The notes under the pieces were generated by a model. It had not been told where the DNA came from and did not search any database. It saw only the letters and a list, made by a program, of their open reading frames with translations. Positions 49,275-63,675 of a DNA stretch of 64,000 bases are shown here, in pieces. This DNA is from Drosophila persimilis. Its lineage: Eukaryota; Arthropoda; Insecta; Diptera; Drosophilidae. The position numbers were made by a program, and so were the translations under genes. Numbering within the stretch: position 1 is the stretch's first letter; the number at the start of each line of letters is the position of its first letter. The stretch spans positions 79,741-143,740 of the forward strand of contig NW_020825523.1 of the NCBI RefSeq assembly GCF_003286085.1, in the 5' to 3' direction.

Positions 49275-51247
49275 CGAGGGAGAACGTTGTGAGTTGCTGC
49301 GGACACCGCAACTCTACAGTTATACCCGATACTAAGTCAGTATGGCTCTCCTCCGGCAGACGCCGCTAATATTTAACGACACGACAAAGAGTGCGTGCGA
49401 GAGAGACAGAAAATCAATCTGAGCGTGACGTCGGGCGCTGCGTAGCCACTGCAAATTGATTTGTTCCTTTTGGCTATAAAAATGATCTGATCTGATCCAG
49501 ATTCAGCAATCTAATAGATATGGTCATTATCTATGATTCTGCGTTTTTAGTTTTCTCAAATCTGCAATATTGTGGATGCAACAGATTTTCGTCCTTTGTG
49601 GGGGCGGATGGGGGTGGGGCGAAATTCTGAGATATACGTTTTATAGTGACATCTTAAAGGAGTGTGTGTACCAAATTTGGTTACTCTAGCCTTAATAGTC
49701 TCTGAGATTTGTGGTTGCCTCAGATTTTCGTCCTTTGCGGGGGCGGAAGTGGGCGGGGCAAAGTTTTGAAATATTTTTGGAGCAGTGACATATCACAGAA
49801 GTCTGGATCCAAAACATCGTTGCTCTAGCTCTTATAGTCTTTGAGCATTAGGCGCTGAAGGGGACGGACAGACGGACAGACGGACGGACGGGCAGACATA
49901 CAGGGCTCAATCGACTCGGCTATTGATGCTGATCAAGAATATATATACTTTATAGGGTCGGAAACGATTCCTTCTGGACGTTACACACATCCACTTTTAC
50001 CACAAATCTAATATACCCCAATACTCATTTTGAGTATCGGGTATAACGAGGGGGAACGTTGTGAGTTGCTGCGGACACCGCAACTCTACAGTTATACCCG
50101 ATACTAAGTCAGTATGGCTCTCCTCCGGCAGACGCCGCTAATATTAAACGACACGACAAAGAATGCGTGCGAGAGAGACAGAAAATCAATCTGAGCGTGA
50201 CGTCGGGCGCTGCGTAGCCACTGCAAATTGATTTGTTCCTTTTGGCTATAAAAATAATCTGATCTGATCCAGATTCAGCAACCGGATAGATATAGTCATT
50301 CTCTATGATTCTGCGTTTTTAGTTTTCTCGAATCTGCAATATTTTGGATGCAACAGATTTTCGTCCTTTGTGGGGGCGGATGGGGGTGAGGCGAAATTCT
50401 GAGATATACGTTTTATAGTGACATCTTAAAGGAGTGTGTGTACCAAATTTGGTTACTCTAGCCTTAATAGTCTCTGAGATTTGTGGTTGCCTCAGATTTT
50501 CATCCTTTGCCGTGGCGGAAGGGGGTGTGGCGAAATTTTGACACAAAACGGTCAAGGTCCGATATCACAGGAGTGTGGATACCAAATTTGGTTGCTCTAG
50601 CTCTTATGGGCTCTGAGATCCTTGAACTCATATTTGGCAATTAACAAAACCGACTATGAAACCTGTGTGTTAGAGTGAGACAGAGCGAGAAAGAGTGAAA
50701 TTGTTTTCGTGATTCTGGCTGTAATAATTATACGATCTGGTTCAGATTTTGCACTCTAGAACATATAGTCATCTTCTACGATTCTGCGTTTTTAGTTTTC
50801 TCGTATCGTCGAAATTGTGGATGCCACAGATTTTCGCCCTTTGTGGGGGCGGAAGTGGGCGGGGCGAAGTTTTGAAATAATTTTGGAGCAGTGACATATC
50901 ACAGAAATCTGGATCCAAAACATCGTTGCTCCAGCTCTTATAGTCTTTTAGCATTGGGCGCTGAAGGGGACGGACAGACGGACGGACGGACAGACGGACA
51001 GACAGACATGGCTCAATCGACTCGGCTATTGATGCTGATCAAGAATATATACATATACTTTATGGGGTCGGAAACGATGCCTTCTGGACGTTACACACAT
51101 CCACTTTTACCACAAATCTAATACACTCCAATACTCATTTTGAGTATCGGGTATAACAATCTCCCGTCAAGGGTGGGAGTTTGGTGTGGGGGGCAGAACT
51201 TTGTGAGAGCTGGGTACCGAGCTGGATACCAAATTGGTTTTTGGAAT
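49275..51247 (-). repeat. First array unit, INE pair and spacer
   Basis: Short INE 49275-50046, long INE 50047-51156 (both minus) and spacer 51157-51247. It serves as both the right arm of the palindrome and the start of the tandem array. The long INE is of the alpha type (TTTTAGCATTGGGCG; ATACACTCC). Confidence 0.92.
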
Positions 51248-53722
51248 TGTAGCGCCATTTGGCGTATAATAATTGTTATTAGGATCGTATTTTATGAAGT
51301 CTAGTGTAAGTTAGGCTAGGGCAAAGCAGGAGCGCAATATAATCTCGCTCTCTCGCTCTTGGTGAATTCGCCCCGCTTAGCAACCGTAGGTAAGATAGGC
51401 GCAGAAGAAATTGTTTGAATATATGAGGAGAAGTCGAGAAAAATCTATGAAAACGAACGCACGCACTCCTTTTTTTTCGTCGTCGTAAAATACAAGTTTG
51501 CAGTCACACAAGTTTTTCGGTCTCTTTATTTTAGAAAAAATATTCTAAATTTTCATGGCGCCCCCGGGTGGACGTGCAAATTAAACGTATTAATTAAAAG
51601 TGGAAGACAAAAGTGACAGTGACACAGTGGAGAATAGATCAATAACCAAAATCTATTATACCTACATGTATGTACATGCATATGTGCTGCAGCTAAATTT
51701 CCAAATTGACCGCGACGTGTGTGCAAAGAATTCAACAAAATAAACTAAACGAGGGAGAACGTTGTGAGTTGCTGCGGACACCGCAACTCTACAGTTATAC
51801 CCGATACTAAGTCAGTATGGCTCTCCTCCGGCAGACGCCGCTAATATTTAACGACACGACAAAGAGTGCGTGCGAGAGAGACAGAAAATCAATCTGAGCG
51901 TGACGTCGGGCGCTGCGTAGCCACTGCAAATTGATTTGTACCTTTTGGCTATAAAAATGATCTGATCTGATCCAGATTCAGCAATCTGATAGATATGGTC
52001 ATTATCTATGATTCTGCGTTTTTAGTTTTCTCAAATCTGCAATATTGTGGATGCAACAGATTTTCGTCCTTTGTGGGGGCGGATGGGAGTGGGGCGAAAT
52101 TCTGAGATATACGTTTTATAGTGACATCTTAAAGGAGTGTGTGTACCAAATTTGGTTACTCTAGCCTTAATAGTCTCTGAGATTTGTGGTTGCCTCAGAT
52201 TTTCGTCCTTTGCGGGGGCGGAAGTGGGCGGGGCAAAGTTTTGAAATATTTTTGGAGCAGTGACATATCACAGAAGTCTGGATCCAAAACATCGTTGCTC
52301 TAGCTCTTATAGTCTTTGAGCATTAGGCGCTGAAGGGGACGGACAGACGGACAGACGGACGGACGGACAGACAGACAGGGCTCAATCGACTCGGCTATTG
52401 ATGCTGATCAAGAATATATATACTTTATAGGGTCGGAAACGATTCCTTCTGGACGTTACACACATCCACTTTTACCACAAATCTAATATACCCCAATACT
52501 CATTTTGAGTATCGGGTATAACGAGGGGGAACGTTGTGAGTTGCTGCGGACACCGCAACTCTACAGTTATACCCGATACTAAGTCAGTATGGCTCTCCTC
52601 CGGCAGACGCCGCTAATATTAAACGACACGACAAAGAATGCGTGCGAGAGAGACAGAAAATCAATCTGAGCGTGACGTCGGGCGCTGCGTAGCCACTGCA
52701 AATTGATTTGTTCCTTTTGGCTATAAAAATAATCTGATCTGATCCAGATTCAGCAACCGGATAGATATAGTCATTCTCTATGATTCTGCGTTTTTAGTTT
52801 TCTCGAATCTGCAATATTTTGGATGCAACGGATTTTCGTCCTTTGTGGGGGCGGATGGGGGTGAGGCGAAATTCTGAGATATAACGTTTTATAGTGACAT
52901 CTTAAAGGAGTGTGTGTACCAAATTTGGTTACTCTAGCCTTAATAGTCTCTGAAATTTGTGGTTGCCTCAGATTTTCATCCTTTGCCGTGGCGGAAGGGG
53001 GTGTGGCGAAATTTTGACACAAAACGGTCAAGGTCCGATATCACAGGAGTGTGGATACCAAATTTGGTTGCTCTAGCTCTTATGGGTTCTGAGATCCTTG
53101 AACTCATATTTGGCAATTAACAAAACCGACTATGAAACCTGTGTGTTAGAGTGAGACAGAGCGAGAAAGAGTGAAATTGTTTTCGTGATTCTGGCTGTAA
53201 TAATTATACGATCTGGTTCAGATTTTGCACTCTAGAACATATAGTCATCTTCTACGATTCTGCGTTTTTAGTTTTCTCGTATCGTCGAAATTGTGGATGC
53301 CACAGATTTTCGCCCTTTGTGGGGGCGGAAGTGGGCGGGGCGAAGTTTTGAAATAATTTTGGAGCAGTGACATATCACAGAAATCTGGATCCAAAACATC
53401 GTTGCTCCAGCTCTTATAGTCTTTTAGCATTGGGCGCTGAAGGGGACGGACAGACGGACGGACGGACAGACGGACAGACAGACATGGCTCAATCGACTCG
53501 GCTATTGATGCTGATCAAGAATATATACATATACTTATGGGGTCGGAAACGATGCCTTCTGGACGTTACACACATCCACTTTTACCACAAATCTAATACA
53601 CTCCAATACTCATTTTGAGTATCGGGTATAACAATCTCCCGTCAAGGGTGGGAGTTTGGTGTGGGGGGCAGAACTTTGTGAGAGCTGGGTACCGAGCTGG
53701 ATACCAAATTGGTTTTTGGAAT
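51248..53722 (+). repeat. Array unit 1
   Basis: BEL LTR 51248-51555 (TG...CA), primer-binding site from 51556, leader to 51749, short INE 51750-52521, long INE 52522-53631, spacer 53632-53722. LTR of alpha type (ATAATCTCGC, CTTAGCAACC) and long INE of alpha type. Confidence 0.93.
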
Positions 53723-56209
53723 TGTAGCGCCATTTGGCGTATAATAATTGTTATTAGGATCGTATTTTATGAAGTCTAGTGTAAGTTAGGCTAGGGCAAA
53801 GCAGGAGCGCAATATAATCTCGCTCTCTCGCTCTTGGTGAATTCGCCCCGCTTAGCAACCGTAGGTAAGATAGGCGCAGAAGAAATTGTTTGAATATATG
53901 AGGAGAAGTCGAGAAAAATCTATGAAAACGAACGCACGCACTCCTTTTTTTTCGTCGTCGTAAAATACAAGTTTGCAGTCACACAAGTTTTTCGGTCTCT
54001 TTATTTTAGAAAAAATATTCTAAATTTTCATGGCGCCCCCGGGTGGACGTGCAAATTAAACGTATTAATTAAAAGTGGAAGACAAAAGTGACAGTGACAC
54101 AGTGGAGAATAGATCAATAACCAAAATCTATTATACCTACATGTATGTACATGCATATGTGCTGCAGCTAAATTTCCAAATTGACCGCGACGTGTGTGCA
54201 AAGAATTCAACAAAATAAACTAAACGAGGGAGAACGTTGTGAGTTGCTGCGGACACCGCAACTCTACAGTTATACCCGATACTAAGTCAGTATGGCTCTC
54301 CTCCGGCAGACGCCGCTAATATTTAACGACACGACAAAGAGTGCGTGCGAGAGAGACAGAAAATCAATCTGAGCGTGACGTCGGGCGCTGCGTAGCCACT
54401 GCAAATTGATTTGTTCCTTTTGGCTATAAAAATGATCTGATCTGATCCAGATTCAGCAATCTAATAGATATGGTCATTATCTATGATTCTGCGTTTTTAG
54501 TTTTCTCAAATCTGCAATATTGTGGATGCAACAGATTTTCGTCCTTTGTGGGGGCGGATGGGAGTGGGGCGAAATTCTGAGATATACGTTTTATAGTGAC
54601 ATCTTAAAGGAGTGTGTGTACCAAATTTGGTTACTCTAGCCTTAATAGTCTCTGAGATTTGTGGTTGCCTCAGATTTTCGTCCTTTGCGGGGGCGGAAGT
54701 GGGCGGGGCAAAGTTTTGAAATATTTTTGGAGCAGTGACATATCACAGAAGTCTGGATCCAAAACATCGTTGCTCTAGCTCTTATAGTCTTTGAGCATTA
54801 GGCGCTGAAGGGGACGGACAGACGGACAGACGGACGGACGGACAGACAGACAGGGCTCAATCGACTCGGCTATTGATGCTGATCAAGAATATATATACTT
54901 TATAGGGTCGGAAACGATTCCTTCTGGACGTTACACACATCCACTTTTACCACAAATCTAATATACCCCAATACTCATTTTGAGTATCGGGTATAACGAG
55001 GGGGAACGTTGTGAGTTGCTGCGGACACCGCAACTCTACAGTTATACCCGATACTAAGTCAGTATGGCTCTCCTCCGGCAGACGCCGCTAATATTAAACG
55101 ACACGACAAAGAATGCGTGCGAGAGAGACAGAAAATCAATCTGAGCGTGACGTCGGGCGCTGCGTAGCCACTGCAAATTGATTTGTTCCTTTTGGCTATA
55201 AAAATAATCTGATCTGATCCAGATTCAGCAACCGGATAGATATAGTCATTCTCTATGATTCTGCGTTTTTAGTTTTCTCGAATCTGCAATATTTTGGATG
55301 CAACAGATTTTCGTCCTTTGTGGGGGCGGATGGGGGTGAGGCGAAATTCTGAGATATACGTTTTATAGTGACATCTTAAAGGAGTGTGTGTACCAAATTT
55401 GGTTACTCTAGCCTTAATAGTCTCTGAGATTTGTGGTTGCCTCAGATTTTCATCCTTTGCCGTGGCGGAAGGGGGTGTGGCGAAATTTTGACACAAAACG
55501 GTCAAGGTCCGATATCACAGGAGTGTGGATACCAAATTTGGTTGCTCTAGCTCTTATGGGTTCTGAGATCCTTGAACTCATATTTTGCAATTAACAAAAC
55601 CGACTATGAAACCTGTGTGTTAGAGTGAGACAGAGCGAGAAAGAGTGAAATTGTTTTCGTGATTCTGGCTGTAATAATTATACGATCTGGTTCAGATTTT
55701 GCACTCTAGAACATATAGTCATCTTCTACGATTCTGCGTTTTTAGTTTTCTCGTATCGTCGAAATTGTGGATGCCACAGATTTTCGCCCTTTGTGGGGGC
55801 GGAAGTGGGCGGGGCGAAGTTTTGAAATAATTTTGGAGCAGTGACATATCACAGAAGTCTGGATCCAAAACATCGTTGCTCTAGCTCTTATAGTCTTTGA
55901 GCATTAGGCGCTGAAGGGGACGGACAGACGGATGGACGGACAGACGGACAAACGGACGGACGGACAGACAGACATGGCTCAATCGACTCGGCTATTGATG
56001 CTGATCAAGAATATATATACCTTATGGGGTCGGAAACGATTCCTTCTGGACGTTACACACATACACTTTTACCACAAATCTAATATACCCCAATACTCAT
56101 TTTGAGTATCGGGTATAACAATCTCCCGTCAAGGGTGGGAGTTTGGTGTGGGGGGCAGAACTTTGTGAGAGCTGGGTACCGAGCTGGATACCAAATTGGT
56201 TTTTGGAAT
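53723..56209 (+). repeat. Array unit 2
   Basis: LTR 53723-54030 (alpha), leader to 54224, short INE 54225-54996, long INE 54997-56118 of beta type (TTTGAGCATTAGGCG; longer GGACGGACA run), spacer 56119-56209. It is thus a mixed alpha/beta unit. Confidence 0.93.
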
Positions 56210-58703
56210 TGTAGCGCCATTTGGCGTATAATAATTGTTATTAGGATCGTATTTTATGAAGTCTAGTGTAAGTTAGGCTAGGGCAAAGCAGGAGCGCAAT
56301 ATAAGCTCGCTCTCTCGCTCTTGGCGAATTCGCCCCGCTTTGCAACCGTAGGTAAGATAGGCGCAGAAGAAATTGTTTGAATATATGAAAGAAGTCGAGA
56401 AAAATCTATGAAAACGAACGCACGCACTCCTTTTTTTTCGTCGTCGTAAAATACAAGTTTGCAGTCACACAAGTTTTTCGGTCTCTTTATTTTAGAAAAA
56501 ATATTCTAAATTTTCATGGCGCCCCCGGGTGGACGTGCAAATTAAACGTATTAATTAAAAGTGGAAGACAAAAGTGACAGTGACACAGTGGAGAATAGAT
56601 CAATAACCAAAATCTATTATACCTACATGTATGTACATGCATATGTGCTGCAGCTAAATTTCCAAATTGACCGCGACGTGTGTGCAAAGAATTCAACAAA
56701 ATAAACTAAACGAGGGAGAACGTTGTGAGTTGCTGCGGACACCGCAACTCTACAGTTATACCCGATACTAAGTCAGTATGGCTCTCCTCCGGCAGACGCC
56801 GCTAATATTTAACGACACGACAAAGAGTGCGTGCGAGAGAGACAGAAAATCAATCTGAGCGTGACGTCGGGCGCTGCGTAGCCACTGCAAATTGATTTGT
56901 TCCTTTTGGCTATAAAAATGATCTGATCTGATCCAGATTCAGCAATCTGATAGATATAGGTCATTATCTATGATTCTGCGTTTTTAGTTTTCTCGAATCT
57001 GCAATATTGTGGATGCAACAGATTTTCGTCCTTTGTGGGGGCGGATGGGGAGTGAGGGCGAAATTCTGAGATATACGTTTTATAGTGACATCTTAAAGGA
57101 GTGTGTGTACCAAATTTGGTTACTCTAGCCTTAATAGTCTCTGAGATTTGTGGTTGCCTCAGATTTTCGTCCTTTGCGGGGGCGGAAGTGGGCGGGGCAA
57201 AGTTTTGAAATATTTTTGGAGCAGTGACATATCACAGAAATCTGGATCCAAAACATCGTTGCTCTAGCTCTTATAGTCTTTGAGCATTAGGCGCTGAAGG
57301 GGACGGACAGACGGACAGACGGACGGACGGACAGACAGACAGGGCTCAATCGACTCGGCTATTGATGCTGATCAAGAATATATATACTTTATAGGGTCGG
57401 AAACGATTCCTTCTGGACGTTACACACATCCACTTTTACCACAAATCTAATATACCCCAATACTCATTTTGAGTATCGGGTATAACGAGGGGGAACGTTG
57501 TGAGTTGCTGCGGACACCGCAACTCTACAGTTATACCCGATACTAAGTCAGTATGGCTCTCCTCCGGCAGACGCCGCTAATATTAAACGACACGACAAAG
57601 AATGCGTGCGAGAGAGACAGAAAATCAATCTGAGCGTGACGTCGGGCGCTGCGTAGCCACTGCAAATTGATTTGTTCCTTTTGGCTATAAAAATAATCTG
57701 ATCTGATCCAGATTCAGCAACCGGATAGATATAGTCATTCTCTATGATTCTGCGTTTTTAGTTTTTCTCGAATCTGCAATATTTTGGATGCAACAGATTT
57801 TCGTCCTTTGTGGGGGCGGATGGGGGTGAGGCGAAATTCTGAGATATACGTTTTATAGTGACATCTTAAAGGAGTGTGTGTACCAAATTTGGTTACTCTA
57901 GCCTTAATAGTCTCTGAGATTTGTGGTTGACTCAGATTTTCATCCTTTGCCGTGGCGGAAGGGGGTGTGGCGAAATTTTGACACAAAACGGTCAAGGTCC
58001 GATATCACAGGAGTGTGGATACCAAATTTGGTTGCTCTAGCTCTTATGGGTTCTGAGATCCTTGAACTCATATTTTGCAATTAACAAAACCGACTATGAA
58101 ACCTGTGTGTTAGAGTGAGACAGAGCGAGAAAGAGTGAAATTGTTTTCGTGATTCTGGCTGTAATAATTATACGATCTGGTTCAGATTTTGCACTCTAGA
58201 ACATATAGTCATCTTCTACGATTCTGCGTTTTTAGTTTTCTCGTATCGTCGAAATTGTGGATGCCACAGATTTTCGCCCTTTGTGGGGGCGGAAGTGGGC
58301 GGGGCGAAGTTTTGAAATAATTTTGGAGCAGTGACATATCACAGAAGTCTGGATCCAAAACATCGTTGCTCTAGCTCTTATAGTCTTTGAGCATTAGGCG
58401 CTGAAGGGGACGGACAGACGGACAGACGGACGGACAGACGGACAAACGGACGGACGGACAGACAGACATGGCTCAATCGACTCGGCTATTGATGCTGATC
58501 AAGAATATATATACCTTATGGGGTCGGAAACGATTCCTTCTGGACGTTACACACATACACTTTTACCACAAATCTAATATACCCCAATACTCATTTTGAG
58601 TATCGGGTATAACAATCTCCCGTCAAGGGTGGGAGTTTGGTGTGGGGGGCAGAACTTTGTGAGAGCTGGGTACCGAGCTGGATACCAAATTGGTTTTTGG
58701 AAT
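56210..58703 (+). repeat. Array unit 3
   Basis: LTR 56210-56516 of beta type (ATAAGCTCGC, CTTTGCAACC), leader to 56710, short INE 56711-57485, long INE 57486-58612 (beta), spacer 58613-58703. Confidence 0.93.
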
Positions 58704-61193
58704 TGTAGCGCCATTTGGCGTATAATAATTGTTATTAGGATCGTATTTTATGAAGTCTAGTGTAAGTTAGGCTAGGGCAAAGCGGGAGCGCAATATAAGC
58801 TCGCTCTCTCGCTCTTGGCGAATTCGCCCCGCTTTGCAACCGTAGGTAAGATAGGCGCAGAAGAAATTGTTTGAATATATGAAAAGAAGTCGAGAAAAAT
58901 CTATGAAAACGAACGCACGCACTCCTTTTTTTTCGTCGTCGTAAAATACAAGTTTGCAGTCACACAAGTTTTTCGGTCTCTTTATTTTAGAAAAAATATT
59001 CTAAATTTTCATGGCGCCCCCGGGTGGACGTGCAAATTAAACGTATTAATTAAAAGTGGAAGACAAAAGTGACAGTGACACAGTGGAGAATAGATCAATA
59101 ACCAAAATCTATTATACCTACATGTATGTACATGCATATGTGCTGCAGCTAAATTGCCAAATTGACCGCGACGTGTGTGCAAAGAATTCAACAAACAAAA
59201 CTAAACGAGGGAGAACGTTGTGAGTTGCTGCGGACACCGCAACTCTACAGTTATACCCGATACTAAGTCAGTATGGCTCTCCTCCGGCAGACGCCGCTAA
59301 TATTTAACGACACGACAAAGAGTGCGTGCGAGAGAGACAGAAAATCAATCTGAGCGTGACGTCGGGCGCTGCGTAGCCACTGCAAATTGATTTGTTCCTT
59401 TTGGCTATAAAAATAATCTGATCTGATCCAGATTCAGCAACCGGATAGATATAGTCATTCTCTATGATTCTGCGTTTTTAGTTTTCTCGAATCTGCAATA
59501 TTTTGGATGCAACAGATTTTCGTCCTTTGTGGGGGCGGATGGGGGTGAGGCGAAATTCTGAGATATACGTTTTATAGTGACATCTTAAAGGAGTGTGTGT
59601 ACCAAATTTGGTTACTCTAGCCTTAATAGTCTCTGAGATTTGTGGTTGCCTCAGATTTTCGTCCTTTGCGGGGGCGGAAGTGGGCGGGGCAAAGTTTTGA
59701 AATATTTTTGGAGCAGTGACATATCACAGAATCTGGATCCAAAACATCGTTGCTCTAGCTCTTATAGTCTTTGAGCATTAGGCGCTGAAGGGGACGGACA
59801 GACGGACAGACGGAACGGACGGACAGACAGACAGGGCTCAATCGACTCGGCTATTGATGCTGATCAAGAATATATATACTTTATAGGGTCGGAAACGATT
59901 CCTTCTGGACGTTACACACATCCACTTTTACCACAAATCTAATATACCCCAATACTCATTTTGAGTATCGGGTATAACGAGGGGGAACGTTGTGAGTTGC
60001 TGCGGACACCGCAACTCTACAGTTATACCCGATACTAAGTCAGTATGGCTCTCCTCCGGCAGACGCCGCTAATATTAAACGACACGACAAAGGAATGCGT
60101 GCGAGAGAGACAGAAAATCAATCTGAGCGTGACGTCGGGCGCTGCGTAGCCACTGCAAATTGATTTGTTCCTTTTGGCTATAAAAATAATCTGATCTGAT
60201 CCAGATTCAGCAACCGGATAGATATAGTCATTCTCTATGATTCTGCGTTTTTAGTTTTCTCGAATCTGCAATATTTTGGATGCAACAGATTTTCGTCCTT
60301 TGTGGGGGCGGATGGGGGTGAGGCGAAATTCTGAGATATACGTTTTATAGTGACATCTTAAAGGAGTGTGTGTACCAAATTTGGTTACTCTAGCCTTAAT
60401 AGTCTCTGAGATTTGTGGTTGACTCAGATTTTCATCCTTTGCCGTGGCGGAAGGGGGTGTGGCGAAATTTTGACACAAAACGGTCAAGGTCCGATATCAC
60501 AGGAGTGTGGATACCAAATTTGGTTGCTCTAGCTCTTATGGGTTCTGAGATCCTTGAACTCATATTTTGCAATTAACAAAACCGACTATGAAACCTGTGT
60601 GTTAGAGTGAGACAGAGCGAGAAAGAGTGAAATTGTTTTCGTGATTCTGGCTGTAATAATTATACGATCTGGTTCAGATTTTGCACTCTAGAACATATAG
60701 TCATCTTCTACGATTCTGCGTTTTTAGTTTTCTCGTATCGTCGAAATTGTGGATGCCACAGATTTTCGCCCTTTGTGGGGGCGGAAGTGGGCGGGGGCGA
60801 AGTTTTGAAATAATTTTGGAGCAGTGACATATCACAGAAGTCTGGATCCAAAACATCGTTGCTCTAGCTCTTATAGTCTTTGAGCATTAGGCGCTGAAGG
60901 GGACGGACAGACGGATGGACGGACAGACGGACAAACGGACGGACGGACAGACAGACATGGCTCAATCGACTCGGCTATTGATGCTGATCAAGAATATATA
61001 TACCTTATGGGGTCGGAAACGATTCCTTCTGGACGTTACACACATACACTTTTACCACAAATCTAATATACCCCAATACTCATTTTGAGTATCGGGTATA
61101 ACAATCTCCCGTCAAGGGTGGGAGTTTGGTGTGGGGGGGCAGAACTTTGTGAGAGCTGGGTACCGAGCTGGATACCAAATTGGTTTTTGGAAT
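58704..61193 (+). repeat. Array unit 4
   Basis: LTR 58704-59011 (beta), leader to 59205, short INE 59206-59977, long INE 59978-61101 (beta), spacer 61102-61193. The first part of the short INE carries the long-INE variant CAACCGGATAGATATAG, a sign of exchange between the two INE types. Confidence 0.93.
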
Positions 61194-63675
61194 TGTAGCG
61201 CCATTTGGCGTATAATAATTGTTATTAGGATCGTATTTTATGAAGTCTAGTGTAAGTTAGGCTAGGGCAAAAGCGGGAGCGCAATATAAGCTCGCTCTCT
61301 CGCTCTTGGCGAATTCGCCCCGCTTTGCAACCGTAGGTAAGATAGGCGCAGAAGAAATTGTTTGAATATATGAAAAGAAGTCGAGAAAAATCTATGAAAA
61401 CGAACGCACGCACTCCTTTTTTTCGTCGTCGTAAAATACAAGTTTGCAGTCACACAAGTTTTTCGGTCTCTTTATTTTAGAAAAAATATTCTAAATTTTC
61501 ATGGCGCCCCCGGGTGGACGTGCAAATTAAACGTATTAATTAAAAGTGGAAGACAAAAGTGACAGTGACACAGTGGAGAATAGATCAATAACCAAAATCT
61601 ATTATACCTACATGTATGTACATGCATATGTGCTGCAGCTAAATTTCCAAATTGACCGCGACGTGTGTGCAAAGAATTCAACAAAATAAACTAAACGAGG
61701 GAGAACGTTGTGAGTTGCTGCGGACACCGCAACTCTACAGTTATACCCGATACTAAGTCAGTATGGCTCTCCTCCGGCAGACGCCGCTAATATTTAACGA
61801 CACGACAAAGAGTGCGTGCGAGAGAGACAGAAAATCAATCTGAGCGTGACGTCGGGCGCTGCGTAGCCACTGCAAATTGATTTGTTCCTTTTGGCTATAA
61901 AAATAATCTGATCTGATCCAGATTCAGCAACCGGATAGATATAGTCATTCTCTATGATTCTGCGTTTTTAGTTTTCTCGAATCTGCAATATTTTGGATGC
62001 AACAGATTTTCGTCCTTTGTGGGGGCGGATGGGGGTGAGGCGAAATTCTGAGATATACGTTTTATAGTGACATCTTAAAGGAGTGTGTGTACCAAATTTG
62101 GTTACTCTAGCCTAATAGTCTCTGAGATTTGTGGTTGCCTCAGATTTTCGTCCTTTGCGGGGGCGGAAGTGGGCGGGGCAAAGTTTTGAAATATTTTTGG
62201 AGCAGTGACATATCACAGAAATCTGGATCCAAAACATCGTTGCTCCAGCTCTTATAGTCTTTAGCATTGGGCGCCTGAAGGGGACGGACAGACGGACGGA
62301 CGGACAGACCGGGACAGACAGACATGGCTTCAATCGACTCGGCTATTGATGCTGATCAAGAAGATACATATACTTTATGGGGTCGGAAACTATGCCTTCT
62401 GGACGTTACACACATCCACTTTTACCACAAATCTAATATACCCCAATACTCATTTTGAGTATCGGGTATAACGAGGGGGAACGTTTGTGAGTTGCTGCGG
62501 ACACCGCAACTCTACAGTTATACCCGATACTAAGTCAGTATGGCTCTCCTCCGGCAGACGCCGCTAATATTAAACGACACGACAAAGAATGCGTGCGAGA
62601 GAGGAGACAGAAAATCAATCTGAGCGTGACGTCGGGCGCTGCGTAGCCACGCAAATTGATTTGTTCCTTTTGGCTATAAAAATAATCTGATCTGATCACG
62701 ATTCAGCAACCGGATAGATATAGTCATTCTCTATGATTCTGCGTTTTTAGTTTTCTCGAATCTGCAATATTTTGGATGCAACAGATTTTCGTCCTTTGTG
62801 GGGGCGGATGGGGGTGAGGCGAAATTCTGAGATATACGTTTTATAGTGACATCTTAAAGGAGTGTGTGTACCAAATTTGGTTACTCTAGCCTTAATAGTC
62901 TCTGAGATTTGTGGTTGCCTCAGATTTTCATCCTTTGCCGTGGCGGAAGGGGGGTTGTGGCGAAATTTGACACAAAACGGTCAAGGTCCGATATCACAGG
63001 AGTGTGGATAACCAAATTTGGTTGCTCTAGCTCTTATGGGTTCTGAGATACCTTGAACTCATATTTTGCAATTAACAAAACCGGACTATGAAACCTGTGT
63101 GTTAGAGTGAGACAGAGCGAGAAAGAGTGAAATTGTTTTCGTGATTCTGGCTGTAATAAATTATACGATCTGGTTCAGATTTTGCACTCTAGAACATATA
63201 GTCATCTTCTACGATTCTGCGTTTTTAGTTTTCTCGTATCGTCGAAATTGGTGGATGCCACAGATTTTTGCCCTTGTGGGGGCGGAAGTGGGCGGGGCGA
63301 AGTTTTGAAATAATTTTGGAGCAGTGACATATCACAGAATCTGGATCCAAAACATCGTTGCTCCAGCTCTTATAGTCTTTTAGCATTGGGCTGAAGGGGA
63401 CGGACAGACGGACGGACGGACAGACGGACAGAACAGACATGGCTCAATCGACTCGGCTATTGATGCTGATCAAGAATATATACATATACTTATGGGGTCG
63501 GAAACGATGCCTTCTGGACGTTACACACATCCACTTTTACCACAAATCTAATACACTCAATACTCATTTTGAGTATCGGTATAACAATCTCCCGTCAAGG
63601 GTGGGAGTTTGGTGTGGGGGGCAGAACTTTGTGAGAGCTGGGTACCGAGCTGGATACCAAATTGGTTTTTGGAAT
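61194..63675 (+). repeat. Array unit 5
   Basis: LTR 61194-61501 (beta), leader to 61695, short INE 61696-62471 (same exchanged start as unit 4), long INE 62472-63584 of alpha type, spacer 63585-63675. Many single-base indels appear from about 62.1 kb on. Confidence 0.92.

Larger units (their letters stand above)
46814..51302. repeat. 4.5-kb inverted repeat (palindrome) with about 2.2-kb arms
   Basis: Left arm 46814-49007: BEL LTR piece, spacer, long INE, short INE, BEL leader, all inverted relative to the right arm (about 49127-51302), which holds the same parts in mirror order. The centre (about 49008-49126) is the last 96 bp of a BEL LTR plus primer-binding site. The right-arm leader lacks 23 bp present elsewhere. 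The arms look about 98-99% alike by eye. Confidence 0.92.

Noticed and set aside
50319..63440. Recurring 60-86-codon ORFs in the array
   Set aside because: Chance frames inside non-coding INE and BEL leader sequence; they recur only because the unit recurs.
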